Shown here in pieces: positions 32,963 to 41,339 of a stretch of DNA of 64,000 bases. How positions within the stretch are numbered: the stretch's first letter is position 1; each line of letters opens with the position of its first letter. The stretch spans positions 170,802 through 234,801 of the forward strand of contig NZ_NTUP01000066.1 of NCBI RefSeq assembly GCF_002561455.1, read 5' to 3'. A program made the position numbers and the translations under genes. This stretch comes from Bacillus sp. AFS015802 (GTDB taxonomy: Bacteria > Bacillota > Bacilli > Bacillales > Bacillaceae_B). Under the pieces are notes generated by a model. It searched no databases and was not told the DNA's origin. It was given only the letters and a program-made list of their open reading frames with translations.

Positions 32963-33798
32963 AACCTTTAGACAACGATTTCTCAGACACTCACCTGCCG
33001 TTCGTCAGTGTAAACAATGGCGTAGGCAAGGAAATAAGCAAGGACCTCTATTACTGGACCGATCAAATTGTGAATGTCTGTTTCTATGGAGAACCCGGGA
33101 GTGAAGAATGGGTGCTGATTGACTGCGGTATGCCTCACTCCAAGGAACAAATCATGGAAGCGGCTGAAGAACGTTTGGGTCATTCCGGAAAACCTCAGGC
33201 GATCCTGTTGACTCACGGCCATTTCGATCATGTCGGATCCCTTGAGCCGTTACTCGAGGAATGGGATGTTCCCGTCTATGCACACCAACTGGAAATCCCC
33301 TATCTTAACGGTAAAGAGGACTACCCAAAGGGAAATCCTTCGGCGGACGGAGGATTGGTCAGTGAGTTGTCTCCCCTTTACCCCCATCACGGAATCGATG
33401 TCTCAACATGGCTGCAGGTGCTGCCGGCAGAGGGAGAGGTCCCCTTTATGAAAGGGTGGAAATGGATCCATACACCCGGGCATACGCCGGGGCATATATC
33501 CTTCTATAGGGACACTGACGGTCTGTTGATCGCCGGGGACGCCTTTGTCACGGTGAAGCAGGAGTCACTTTACAAGGTGATGCTTCAAAAGAAGGAGATC
33601 AGTGGTCCCCCGCGGTATTTTACGTCGGATTGGGAAGCTGCTAAAGGTTCGGTGACGGCCTTATCCGATTTGCAACCGAGCATGGCCATTACGGGTCACG
33701 GGCCCGCTATGGCAGGAACAGAACTGAAAGTCGCTTTAAAAGAGCTGGTCGACCATTTTGATGAAATGGCGCTGCCGCCTGATCGACGACCGCATTAA
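32959..33798 (+). CDS. metallo-beta-lactamase-fold hydrolase
   Basis: 279 residues with the zinc motif THGHFDH (H86, H88, D90, H91), later HTPGHTPGHIS and a final GHG metal-ligand region (ITGHGPAM). This is the glyoxalase II/lactonase-like branch of the superfamily, cytosolic, without a signal peptide. Coupled with the upstream MFS gene, so a shared detoxification or export role is likely. Specific substrate unknown. Confidence 0.9.
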   Translation: MKPLDNDFSDTHLPFVSVNNGVGKEISKDLYYWTDQIVNVCFYGEPGSEEWVLIDCGMPHSKEQIMEAAEERLGHSGKPQAILLTHGHFDHVGSLEPLLEEWDVPVYAHQLEIPYLNGKEDYPKGNPSADGGLVSELSPLYPHHGIDVSTWLQVLPAEGEVPFMKGWKWIHTPGHTPGHISFYRDTDGLLIAGDAFVTVKQESLYKVMLQKKEISGPPRYFTSDWEAAKGSVTALSDLQPSMAITGHGPAMAGTELKVALKELVDHFDEMALPPDRRPH

Positions 33799-33851
33799 TG
33801 ACTTAATCGTAGACGTTAGAAAAATAGTGAAAAGAAAGGAGTAAAAAGTGT

Positions 33852-34475
33852 ATGGATTTTGATTGGATGTGGAAAGCCGTACTCATTGTATTGGCAGGCA
33901 CTTTATTATTAAGGATAGCAGGGAGGAAGTCCATCTCCCAAATGACCCTGGCACAGACCGTGATCATGATCGGGATTGGTTCATTGCTCATTCAACCGGT
34001 TGCAGGGAAGAACATCTGGACCACGATCGGTGTGGGTCTGATTCTTGTCTTCACCTTAATGATCATGGAATATCTTCAGGTGAAGTCAGATCGCGTGGAA
34101 CAATTTATTACAGGGAAATCGAAGATCCTGATTGAAAATGGGGTCGTCCAGGAAAAGAATTTTAAAAAGCTTCGTATGACCGTAGATCAGCTTGAGATGA
34201 AGTTAAGGCAGCAGGGAGTCAGTAAAATCACGGATGTGAAGTGGGCGACACTTGAACCAAATGGACAGGTGGGCGTGGAATTGATGCCACAGGCAAAGCC
34301 GGTGACGATGAAGGATTTTAGTCAGCTTCAGGCACAGGTCGACCGATTGATCAACATGCTTCATGTCGAGCCATCCACTAAAAGACCCGTCACTCAAGAA
34401 GTGGGAGGGGAAGACATCTTCAAGGAAATTCAGGATCAGGGCTCCGTCAATCCCCCGCCTAAGCATCTTCAGTAA
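33852..34475 (+). CDS. DUF421 (YetF-like) membrane protein
   Basis: 207 residues. Helices at about 7-21, 35-52 and 58-75, with the family motif LLRIAGRKSISQMTL, then a cytosolic DUF421 domain (SKILIENGVVQEKNFKKLRMTVDQL...GVSKITDVKWATLEPNGQV) and a polar tail. AAGGAGTAAAAAGTGT precedes the ATG. DUF421 proteins in Bacillus are membrane proteins associated with spores; two more copies are at 59848 and 61184. Confidence 0.88.
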   Translation: MDFDWMWKAVLIVLAGTLLLRIAGRKSISQMTLAQTVIMIGIGSLLIQPVAGKNIWTTIGVGLILVFTLMIMEYLQVKSDRVEQFITGKSKILIENGVVQEKNFKKLRMTVDQLEMKLRQQGVSKITDVKWATLEPNGQVGVELMPQAKPVTMKDFSQLQAQVDRLINMLHVEPSTKRPVTQEVGGEDIFKEIQDQGSVNPPPKHLQ

Positions 34476-34495
34476 TTAAAAAAAGGAGGAATAGT

Positions 34496-35629
34496 ATGAA
34501 AGCTGTCACGTATCAAGGGAAGAACGCCATTGCCGTCAAAAAAGTAGAAGACCCCCGAATTCAAGATGCAGAAGATGTCATCGTTAAGATCACATCCACC
34601 GCCATTTGCGGTTCGGATTTACACTTATACAAAGGGAACTTTCCCCTTCCCATCGGATATGTCATCGGCCATGAACCGATGGGCATCGTGGAGGAAGTCG
34701 GGAATGACGTCACGAAGGTGAAGAAGGGGGATCGGGTCATTATCCCGTTTACGGTAGCATGTGGGACGTGTCCGTATTGTCACAATCACCAAGAGAGTCA
34801 ATGTGACAACTCCAATCCTCATTACGACTCAGGCGGACTGCTCGGTTATTCGGAGAAATTCGGAAATTATCCAGGCGGACAGGCTGAGTACCTTCGGGTT
34901 CCGTATGGAAACTATACTCCGTTCCTTGTACCGGAAAACTGTGAACTGCCAGATGAAGACATTCTCCTGTTATCCGATGTTCTCCCGACGGCTTATTGGA
35001 GCGTAGAGAACGCCGGGGTGAAAAAAGGGGATACGGTCATCGTCCTTGGCTGCGGTCCCGTCGGCTTGATGGCCCAGCAGTTTGCCTGGAAAAAAGGGGC
35101 GGAGCGAGTCATTGCCGTGGATTACTTTGATTACCGCCTGCGTCACTCCAAGAAAATGAATCAAACCGAAACCTTTGATTTTACCCAATATGATGATATG
35201 GGGGAGACCCTCAAAGAGCTGACCAAAGGCGGCGCCGATGTCGTCATTGATTGTGTGGGTATGGACGGAAAGAAATCGCCCCTTGAATACATGGAGCAGA
35301 AATTAAAACTGCAGGGAGGGACACTCGGCCCGATCCAGATTGCCACCAAGGCCGTCCGTAAATGTGGAACCGTTCAATTGACCGGGGTGTACGGAGGTCT
35401 GTACAACATGTTCCCACTGGGTGCCTTCTTTGCCCGGAATATTACACTAAAAATGGGTCAGTCCCATGCCCGGGCTTACATGGAGCCTCTTTATGACCAA
35501 ATCGTCAAAGGGGAAATCGATTCCACGTCCATCATCACCCACACCCTGAAACTCGATGAAGCGGCGAAAGGATACCATATGTTTAACGAAAAAGAAGATG
35601 ACTGTATCAAAGTGATTTTGAAACCATAG
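34496..35629 (+). CDS. zinc-dependent alcohol dehydrogenase family protein
   Basis: 377-residue medium-chain dehydrogenase. Catalytic zinc ligands C38 and H59/E60; structural zinc cysteines C89, C92, C95 and C103; Rossmann motif VLGCGPVGLMAQQ near 183-195. The insertion around residues 105-135 and the C-terminal half resemble the glutathione-independent formaldehyde dehydrogenase/threonine dehydrogenase-like branch. AAGGAGGAATAGT precedes the ATG, 20 bases after the DUF421 gene. Substrate uncertain. Confidence 0.9.
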   Translation: MKAVTYQGKNAIAVKKVEDPRIQDAEDVIVKITSTAICGSDLHLYKGNFPLPIGYVIGHEPMGIVEEVGNDVTKVKKGDRVIIPFTVACGTCPYCHNHQESQCDNSNPHYDSGGLLGYSEKFGNYPGGQAEYLRVPYGNYTPFLVPENCELPDEDILLLSDVLPTAYWSVENAGVKKGDTVIVLGCGPVGLMAQQFAWKKGAERVIAVDYFDYRLRHSKKMNQTETFDFTQYDDMGETLKELTKGGADVVIDCVGMDGKKSPLEYMEQKLKLQGGTLGPIQIATKAVRKCGTVQLTGVYGGLYNMFPLGAFFARNITLKMGQSHARAYMEPLYDQIVKGEIDSTSIITHTLKLDEAAKGYHMFNEKEDDCIKVILKP

Positions 35630-35653
35630 AGGAAAGGGTTTTAAAAGATACAG

Positions 35654-35687
35654 GAAAAAGACGTATGAACGGGTATACGTCTTTTTC
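35654..35687 (+). terminator. rho-independent terminator
   Basis: GAAAAAGACGTAT and ATACGTCTTTTTC, 13-base arms with an 8-base loop, 25 bases after the dehydrogenase stop. Confidence 0.85.
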
Positions 35688-35879
35688 TTTATGTATCAGG
35701 GTTCTACAATTGACATAATTCTTATGACGGACCAGAAAGGGAAAAAGAGGGCAAGACTTTGGTCATTTTCTATTAATTGTTAAAATCTAGTGAATAAAAA
35801 GCTGCTGATTGCAGGAGCTAAGTTCAAGAGGGGCCGCACTCTTCGGTTGGGAAATCAAGTTAAATAACAGAGCTGATAA

Positions 35880-36070
35880 ATAGACGGAAAAATTCCGCTT
35901 AACTAGTCATTACAATGAAAAAAAGCTGAAATAGACGGAAAAATTCCGGCTATTAACTTCAAAACGACCAAAATGGGTCATTTTTCTTGGCGTAAGCGGA
36001 AATCCTCCGCTTATTTTATCCCCAAACATCCTCCATTCTGTATATAACGGGAAATTCTCCGCTTATTTTA
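35880..36070. repeat. four-copy GCGGAAAAATTCCGC element
   Basis: Copies at 35880-35905 (ATAGACGGAAAAATTCCGCT), 35931-35956 (same, then GGCTATTAA), 35993-36018 (TAAGCGGAAATCCTCCGCTT) and 36044-36070 (AACGGGAAATTCTCCGCTTA). Each is an imperfect palindrome; start spacings are 51, 62 and 51 bases. Confidence 0.8.
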
Positions 36071-36189
36071 CTTTTGGGTGAAGACATCTTATTTTAATAA
36101 GGTTTAGTATTATATAAAGAAACTCCCCTGCCCCGACATATGTGCATGACACTGTACGGATGCCCCCGATGATGAAATGACCTGTACGT

Positions 36190-36232
36190 AAAAAAGATCC
36201 ACAGGTGTCCTGACAACCTGGGGATCTTTTTT
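36190..36232. terminator. rho-independent terminator
   Basis: AAAAAAGATCC-ACAGGT and ACCT-GGGGATCTTTTTT arms; 13 bases beyond the DUF3231 stop, usable from either side. Confidence 0.8.
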
Positions 36233-36244
36233 GTGTCTCACGAT

Positions 36245-36760
36245 TTATTCACAATGTTCACTCTTGTTTTTGTGAAGGGGCGGAGGGATTAACCATCCCT
36301 TTTCTTTATTCATCTTTAATACTTTTGCACCCATTTGGGCTTTCTGCATATGAAACTGCCCGAACATCATCGCGACATCTTCCCGGATGCTTTGTCCCAT
36401 GACGGTGCTGCATGCAACTAGGCCAGAAGCGACATCGGCTGAAAGGGCTGCTGCAATGGCAGGATCCGGCATGCGGGCTCCTGTCGGGATATCATCAAGG
36501 CATGCGTGTGGAGGCTCAGGTGGGGTAGGAGGCAGTCCAATCCCGTTTTCCTTTAGAAGCTTTTCCACTTGTTTGATTTGTTCTTGTCCTGCTTCTATGG
36601 CATCTTTCAGTAATTTCTTTAAATCGTCATCACCAGCGTGATTCAATTGCATCTGGTATCCTGCCACTGCTGCTTTCGCAGTCAGTACATAGCTCCAACT
36701 TCCAAATACTTCACCATAGTGCATCGGCTCTTCTTGAGGGTTTCCACTTAAAATTCCCAT
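36245..36760 (-). CDS. DUF3231 family protein
   Basis: 171 residues, helical, ferritin-like appearance: MHYGEVFGSWSYVLTAKAAVAGYQMQLNHAGDDDLKKLLKDAI and a later DVASGLVACSTVMGQSIREDVAMMFGQFHMQKAQMG segment. DUF3231 proteins are frequent in spore formers and of unknown function. AGGAGG lies 6 bases before the ATG at 36760; upstream in-frame ATGs at 36766 and 36781 overlap or precede that ribosome site. Monocistronic. Confidence 0.85.
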   Translation of the reverse strand: MGILSGNPQEEPMHYGEVFGSWSYVLTAKAAVAGYQMQLNHAGDDDLKKLLKDAIEAGQEQIKQVEKLLKENGIGLPPTPPEPPHACLDDIPTGARMPDPAIAAALSADVASGLVACSTVMGQSIREDVAMMFGQFHMQKAQMGAKVLKMNKEKGWLIPPPLHKNKSEHCE

Positions 36761-37066
36761 AATCATCCTCCTGATATTCATCTTGTGCCGCCTTTCATGA
36801 AACTTGAATAAGCACATGGATTAATATCTCCATCCCGCATAGAGAATATGTGGGAATTCTTTAGATTTACCTTTAGAAGTGAAGAATATTACAAGTACAG
36901 ACTGTCCATACTATCCGTGAGTCTGGCAAGACTTCAGAAAATCCCTGAGCTTACTTGATTTGGGGATTTTTTTCAATTTACATGATGAAAATGAGATGAG
37001 ATGTTTGTTTTTTATATAACAGAAAGATCTTTTTAAAAATAAAAGACATTACGGGGTTCTCCTGAT

Positions 37067-37085
37067 GAGAGGGACGGACCTCGTT
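37067..37085. repeat. GGGAC-type half element
   Basis: GAGAGGGACGGACCTCG, single arm of the GGACGGACC type. Confidence 0.45.
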
Positions 37086-37392
37086 TTTGCTGTACAAAAA
37101 CCGACCTAATGCAATGACAGGAAATGTCATTGATGCCGAACACTGAAAGAACACAGTGGCTATACAAAGTTTAATCATATCTTCTATGGACAGAGACCCC
37201 AGATTCCTCACATTCAGGAGATTGTCGTGATATCTGATATCTCCTCTGTTTGTACGTATTAAAGATTCCTTAACAAACATTAAAAATACTTAAATATACA
37301 TGAATAAAGATTCACTATATAATGGTAGCAGAACGGGAATAGATCCGAAGTGATGTACCCATATGAAGCGGATACCTTCTTATTGACAGTCT

Positions 37393-37414
37393 ATCAGTTT
37401 AGTTATAAACTGAT
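37393..37414. promoter_or_regulatory. inverted repeat sharing TCAGTTTAG with the mhq promoter region
   Basis: ATCAGTTT-AGTTAT-AAACTGAT; the nonamer TCAGTTTAG recurs at 37994-38002 in front of the dioxygenase operon. Located downstream of the MarR gene, so its role is unclear. Confidence 0.35.
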
Positions 37415-37459
37415 GGTGTAAGAACAAACATCCAGACGAATCATCTACATCTGGTCAAA

Positions 37460-37498
37460 AAAAAGAACCGCACGATGACAAGTGTCCATGCCGTTCTA
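37460..37498 (-). terminator. terminator of the MarR gene
   Basis: On the minus strand AGAACGGCATGGACACTTGT pairs with ACAAGTGTC...GCGGTTCT region as an imperfect stem followed by TTTTTTTT. It begins at the stop codon of the MarR gene. Confidence 0.65.
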
Positions 37499-37963
37499 GT
37501 TTTTATCAGTATGAGTTTCCATATGTTTTTGTACTTTTTTTAACAAATCAATTAATTGCAGCTGTTCTTCTGGGTCGAGGCCATAAAATTGGGAGGCCTG
37601 AAATTCTTCTTGATCAGGTACTACCTCATCATAGAGGTGTTGTCCTTTATCGGTGAGTGAGATCGTTTTCGTTTTCCAATCCTGGTGGCGCTTGATCCAA
37701 CCGAGTTTCTCCATTTTTCCAAGGAGCTGGGTGATGTTCCCTTTCGTGACAAACAGTTTCTCGCCGAGCTCTTTCTGGGTGATTTCCTCATGGATGCCCA
37801 CTTGGATCAGGATATCAAACTGAGCGCTTGTGAGGCCCCATTCTTTCAGATGCTCGTTATTCCGGCGAATACTGTGATTGTAGACCCGGGAAAGGCGAAA
37901 CCAGATCATGAGTCCCAGTCGCTTATTTTTTTTCGAAGTATTGTGATCGCGTTCGTTGTCCAT
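37496..37963 (-). CDS. MarR family repressor, MhqR-like
   Basis: 155 residues; winged helix at about 45-115 (TQKELGEKLFVTKGNITQLLGKMEKLGWI, wing DWKTKTISLT). It is divergent from a five-gene block of ring-cleaving dioxygenases, an esterase and a flavin reductase, the very gene types controlled by MhqR in Bacillus subtilis in response to hydroquinones and catechols. Assignment as MhqR-like rests on this context; the sequence alone says only MarR/DUF24-unlike MarR. ATG preceded by AGGAGAATCTAACG. Confidence 0.85.
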   Translation of the reverse strand: MDNERDHNTSKKNKRLGLMIWFRLSRVYNHSIRRNNEHLKEWGLTSAQFDILIQVGIHEEITQKELGEKLFVTKGNITQLLGKMEKLGWIKRHQDWKTKTISLTDKGQHLYDEVVPDQEEFQASQFYGLDPEEQLQLIDLLKKVQKHMETHTDKN

Positions 37964-37976
37964 CGTTAGATTCTCC

Positions 37977-38002
37977 TAAACGGTTTGTATATTCAGTTTA
38001 GA
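37977..38002. promoter_or_regulatory. candidate MarR operator of the quinone-defence cluster
   Basis: CTAAAC and GTTTAG arms 14 bases apart, between the repressor gene (start 37963) and the first dioxygenase (start 38056). Suitable position for repression of both directions. Confidence 0.45.
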
Positions 38003-38055
38003 AACAAAGGACGCGGATTGTCAAATCATAGAAGAACCTAAGGGAGGTTGTTACC

Positions 38056-39042
38056 ATGAAATTGAAAGGAATCCATCACGTTTCATCCTTGACGGCAAAT
38101 GCCAGGCAGAACCTCGATTTCTACACGAGGATCCTGGGACTCAGGTTAGTGAAGAAAACCGTCAATCAGGATAACCCCTCTTATTATCATCTGTTCTACG
38201 GGGATGAAAAGGGGAATCCCGGAACGGGGCTGAGCTTCTTTGAAATCCCGAATATGGCAAGGAAGCATCCTGGTACAAACAGCATTTCCGGCATGTCGTT
38301 TCGGGTGAAGACCGACGATGCCCTCGAGTATTGGAAGAATCGCTTTGAGGAATTGGGTGTCCGGTATAATCCGATCACCGAGCGTTTCGGACATGCCGTC
38401 CTGCCTTTCCGGGATTCAGAGGATCATGAAATGGTCCTGGTCTCTGATCAGAATAACAAAGGGACAGCCCCCGGCAAAGCGTGGACGGGAGCCGGTATCC
38501 CTGAAGAATATGGGATTACGGGTCTTGGTCCGGTGATGCTCTCGGTCCGATATCTGGAACCGACCGTGCAGGTGCTCACGGAGCTAATGGGGTACAGGCC
38601 ATCCGGGGAATACAGGACGGATGAGAAACCTTCCCGCCTTGTACATGTCTTCGAAACAGGGGAAGGCGGCAATGGATCGGAACTTCATGTCCAACAGCGG
38701 AAAGATCTCCCGGATGAAAGGCAGGGCCGGGGAAGCGTTCATCATGTAGCCTTCCGGGTCGATACGGAGGAGGAGCTCTTGGAGTGGGTCCGGCATCTTG
38801 AAGCGGACGGCTTTAAGACATCGGGATTCGTGGATCGTTATTATTTCAAGTCCCTTTATGTCACGGAACCGAATGGCATCCTGTTCGAGCTTGCCACCGA
38901 CGGTCCGGGATTTGATCAGGATGAACCGATCCATGAGCTTGGGGAACGATTATCCCTGCCGACTTTCCTAGAAGATCGCCGGAAAGAAATCGAAGCCCAT
39001 TTAAAGCCATTACCTTCTACCATAAAAGGAAGGAGTGAATGA
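38056..39042 (+). CDS. ring-cleaving dioxygenase (VOC family, MhqA/MhqO-like)
   Basis: 328 residues made of two glyoxalase-fold halves. KLKGIHHVSSLTANARQNLDFYTRILGLRLVKKTVNQDNPSYYHLFYGD and a second-half motif GRGSVHHVAFRVDTEEEL with final ILFELATDGPGFDQDEP are hallmark sequences of MhqA/MhqO. These are proposed extradiol-type enzymes detoxifying hydroquinones/catechols. First gene after the operator; overlaps or abuts the esterase. A paralogue lies at 41340-42320 with about half the residues visibly shared. Confidence 0.92.
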   Translation: MKLKGIHHVSSLTANARQNLDFYTRILGLRLVKKTVNQDNPSYYHLFYGDEKGNPGTGLSFFEIPNMARKHPGTNSISGMSFRVKTDDALEYWKNRFEELGVRYNPITERFGHAVLPFRDSEDHEMVLVSDQNNKGTAPGKAWTGAGIPEEYGITGLGPVMLSVRYLEPTVQVLTELMGYRPSGEYRTDEKPSRLVHVFETGEGGNGSELHVQQRKDLPDERQGRGSVHHVAFRVDTEEELLEWVRHLEADGFKTSGFVDRYYFKSLYVTEPNGILFELATDGPGFDQDEPIHELGERLSLPTFLEDRRKEIEAHLKPLPSTIKGRSE

Positions 39043-39043
39043 T

Positions 39044-39655
39044 ATGAAGCACTTTTTTCATAGAAGTGAAGAGTCCCGGCAGACCTTTCTGCTTTTACAC
39101 GGAACCGGGGGAAGGGAAACCGACTTGCTGCCTATAGCAGGTCAAGTGGATCCGTCCCTATCTGTCCTCGGGTTGAGGGGAGAGATCATCGAAAATGGAC
39201 AGTTCCGCTATTTTGCCCGTACAAAAGACGGGAAAATGGATGAAGCCTCCCTACTTGAAAAAACACCGGAAATCCTTGATTTTCTGGAAAAAGCGGCGGC
39301 AGAGTATGAGGTGGAAAGCTTCCATCTCATCGGGTATTCAAATGGAGCTAATATGGCGACGAGCCTGCTGCTGCATCGGCCTGATCTGTTCAGAAGCGCC
39401 ATGCTGTTTCATCCAAGTCACCCCTTGAGGGCATTTGAAGATAGTCACTTGGAGGGCATGAGAATCCTCATGACCGCAGGGGCCGTGGACCAGGTCACTC
39501 TGCCGGGAGAGGCGTTTCAATTGAAGGCTCATCTTACACGTCTGGGTGCGGATGTGTCCATGCATATCACCGATCACGGCCACGAATTGATGAAATCGGA
39601 GTTCAAGGAAGCGACCAAGTGGTGGAAAAATAGAAATGACAGGGAGAGAGAATGA
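39044..39655 (+). CDS. phospholipase/carboxylesterase, MhqD-like
   Basis: 203-residue alpha/beta hydrolase. LLLHGTGGRETDLLPIA holds the oxyanion region; nucleophile elbow IGYSNGANMA carries the serine; late D (GAVDQVT) and H (ITDHGHEL) complete the triad. In B. subtilis mhqD lies next to a dioxygenase gene under MhqR, as here. ATG at 39044 has AAGGAG 8 bases upstream; the GTG at 39035 overlaps that site. Confidence 0.88.
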   Translation: MKHFFHRSEESRQTFLLLHGTGGRETDLLPIAGQVDPSLSVLGLRGEIIENGQFRYFARTKDGKMDEASLLEKTPEILDFLEKAAAEYEVESFHLIGYSNGANMATSLLLHRPDLFRSAMLFHPSHPLRAFEDSHLEGMRILMTAGAVDQVTLPGEAFQLKAHLTRLGADVSMHITDHGHELMKSEFKEATKWWKNRNDRERE

Positions 39656-40227
39656 TGAACCAACGTCTAAAAATCGCCGCCGTGTGCGGGAGCCTGCGAA
39701 AGGATTCCTTTAACAAGAAACTCCTTCAGGCGATTGAAGAAGAAGCAAAAGACCAATGGGAGATGACTTTCATGGAGATCGGCACCTTGCCTTTATTCAA
39801 CGAAGATCTTGAAAAGGAAGGCGATCCTGAAGAGGTCGTTGCATTCAGGGACCAACTGAGGGAAGCGGATGGAGTATTGATCATCACCCCCGAGTACAAC
39901 TCGGGGATCCCGGGCGGCTTGAAGAATGCACTGGACTGGGCGTCCCGTCCACCGAGGAAAGCAGTCCTGAATGGGATGCCGGCGGCCGTGGCGGGTGCGA
40001 CACCGGGAAGCGGGGGGACAGGGTTATCCCAAATGCAGCTGCGTCAGACCCTTGTTGCGATGAATGTCAACGTGATGAGTGCCCCGAAAGTGTTGGTGGG
40101 AGAGGTGCATAAGAAGATCAATCATGAGACCATGAAGCTCGAGGATGAGCGCACCCTTACCCACCTTCAAGGCTTCATTCATGGATTCACGGAATTTGTG
40201 GAATTGTATAAAGGGAAGGGATCCTAA
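39652..40227 (+). CDS. NADPH-dependent FMN reductase (ChrR/YieF-like)
   Basis: 191-residue flavodoxin-fold reductase: AAVCGSLRKDSFNKKLL is the FMN phosphate loop and ITPEYNSGIPGGLKNALDWASRP is the PEYNxSxPGxLKNAxDW signature of NADPH-dependent quinone/chromate reductases. Two-electron quinone reduction avoids semiquinone radicals, which fits the surrounding dioxygenases. ATGA overlap with the esterase gene; the LtrA gene follows directly at 40228. Confidence 0.93.
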   Translation: MMNQRLKIAAVCGSLRKDSFNKKLLQAIEEEAKDQWEMTFMEIGTLPLFNEDLEKEGDPEEVVAFRDQLREADGVLIITPEYNSGIPGGLKNALDWASRPPRKAVLNGMPAAVAGATPGSGGTGLSQMQLRQTLVAMNVNVMSAPKVLVGEVHKKINHETMKLEDERTLTHLQGFIHGFTEFVELYKGKGS

Positions 40228-41319
40228 GTGCCCCATAAAAAAGTCAATTGGATTGAATTATTTAATGACTTGATTTTCGTCGCGGCCATTGCCACCGTGA
40301 CGCATACATTGGTGCATGTTGAAGATGGGCATATCCACCCGGAATACTTCATGAAATTTATCCTGATCTTCATCCCGATTTGGTGGGCGTGGGTCGGGCA
40401 GACTCTTTACATTAACCGGTATGGAGAGGATTCGGTGAAAGACCGGATTTGGATGACGGTCCAGATGATGTTCGTCATACTCATGACTGCCAGTCTTTCC
40501 GTTGATTTCGATGCCTATTTCCTTCCTTTTTTGATAGGGTATTTAGGAATCCGGTTTGTGACCGCCATTCAATACTTGATGACAGCGAGAATGGAAGCAG
40601 GAAATCGGAAAGCCCTGGCAAGGTATTTGGGATTCGGGTTCCTGATAGGGGGGATGATTTCCCTCGGATCGATCCTGTTTGATGGTTGGTTCAGATATTT
40701 TGTGCTGTATATGGGAATCGCGATCGATATTCTCATTCCTATAATTGGGCGGAAGCATCTGAAGAGGGTCCCGATCCATACGCCTCATTTATTGGAGAGA
40801 TTCGGTCTTCTCACCATCATCTTGTTTGGGGAGTTCATTGTCAGTATCGTTGCCATCGTGAATGGAGCGGGGGATCTTGGAAAAGGGCTGTTTGTGCTTT
40901 TCATTTCTTTCACCCTGGTGATGGCCATGTGGTGGCAGTACTTTGAGAATATGGAGAAGAAGATCGATAAAGAAAGTAAAACGTCCGGGCAGTTGATCAT
41001 CTACGGTCATTTGGTCATCTTCATGTCAATGAGCGTCATCGCTGCCATGATCCAGGTAGGTTTCCTCTATTCCCTGAATAAAGAGCTATTTGTTTCACTG
41101 ACGTTTGGCGCCACGTTTCTATACTTTATCGGGACGACGTCTGTCTTTCATAAATACAGGCATCCACAGACACGCCTTGGCATGAAGCATTTTATCACAT
41201 TGTTGAGTTTGATTGCGCTGCTATGGTCAGGAAGCTTCTTTCTGCCCGTTGAAGAAACCGTGGTCTTCATTGAACTTGCCTGCTTCTTTATTGTGTATGC
41301 GTTCGTCACGGTCAAATAA
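40228..41319 (+). CDS. low-temperature-requirement A (LtrA) family membrane protein
   Basis: 363 residues with about ten hydrophobic helices. KKVNWIELFNDLIFVAAIATVTHTL (residues 3-27), ERFGLLTIILFGEFIVSIV and WWQYFENME are LtrA family landmarks. LtrA was named from a Listeria cold-growth mutant; its biochemistry is unknown. GTG start after AAGGGATCCTAA, with no gap after the FMN reductase stop. Finding it inside a quinone-defence operon is unusual. Confidence 0.9.
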   Translation: MPHKKVNWIELFNDLIFVAAIATVTHTLVHVEDGHIHPEYFMKFILIFIPIWWAWVGQTLYINRYGEDSVKDRIWMTVQMMFVILMTASLSVDFDAYFLPFLIGYLGIRFVTAIQYLMTARMEAGNRKALARYLGFGFLIGGMISLGSILFDGWFRYFVLYMGIAIDILIPIIGRKHLKRVPIHTPHLLERFGLLTIILFGEFIVSIVAIVNGAGDLGKGLFVLFISFTLVMAMWWQYFENMEKKIDKESKTSGQLIIYGHLVIFMSMSVIAAMIQVGFLYSLNKELFVSLTFGATFLYFIGTTSVFHKYRHPQTRLGMKHFITLLSLIALLWSGSFFLPVEETVVFIELACFFIVYAFVTVK

Positions 41320-41339
41320 TTGAAAAAGGAGAATGTTAG

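Larger units (their letters stand above)
35630..36244. other. 615-base gene-free stretch with repeats
   Basis: Holds a terminator for the dehydrogenase at its left end, four copies of a GACGGAAAAATTCCGC-like element in the middle (35880-36070) and a terminator for the minus-strand DUF3231 gene at its right end. No coding frame of merit. Confidence 0.7.
36761..37495. other. 735-base stretch without a convincing gene
   Basis: Contains a half GGGAC element at 37067, an inverted repeat ATCAGTTT-AGTTAT-AAACTGAT at 37393-37414 and the terminator of the MarR gene at its right end. A minus-strand frame at 36978-37280 exists but runs through the repeat and lacks a ribosome site. Confidence 0.5.

Noticed and set aside
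36978-37280. Minus-strand 100-codon open frame
   Set aside because: It has no ribosome site, runs through a GGGAC half element and a low-complexity AT-rich end, and shows no recognisable domain.
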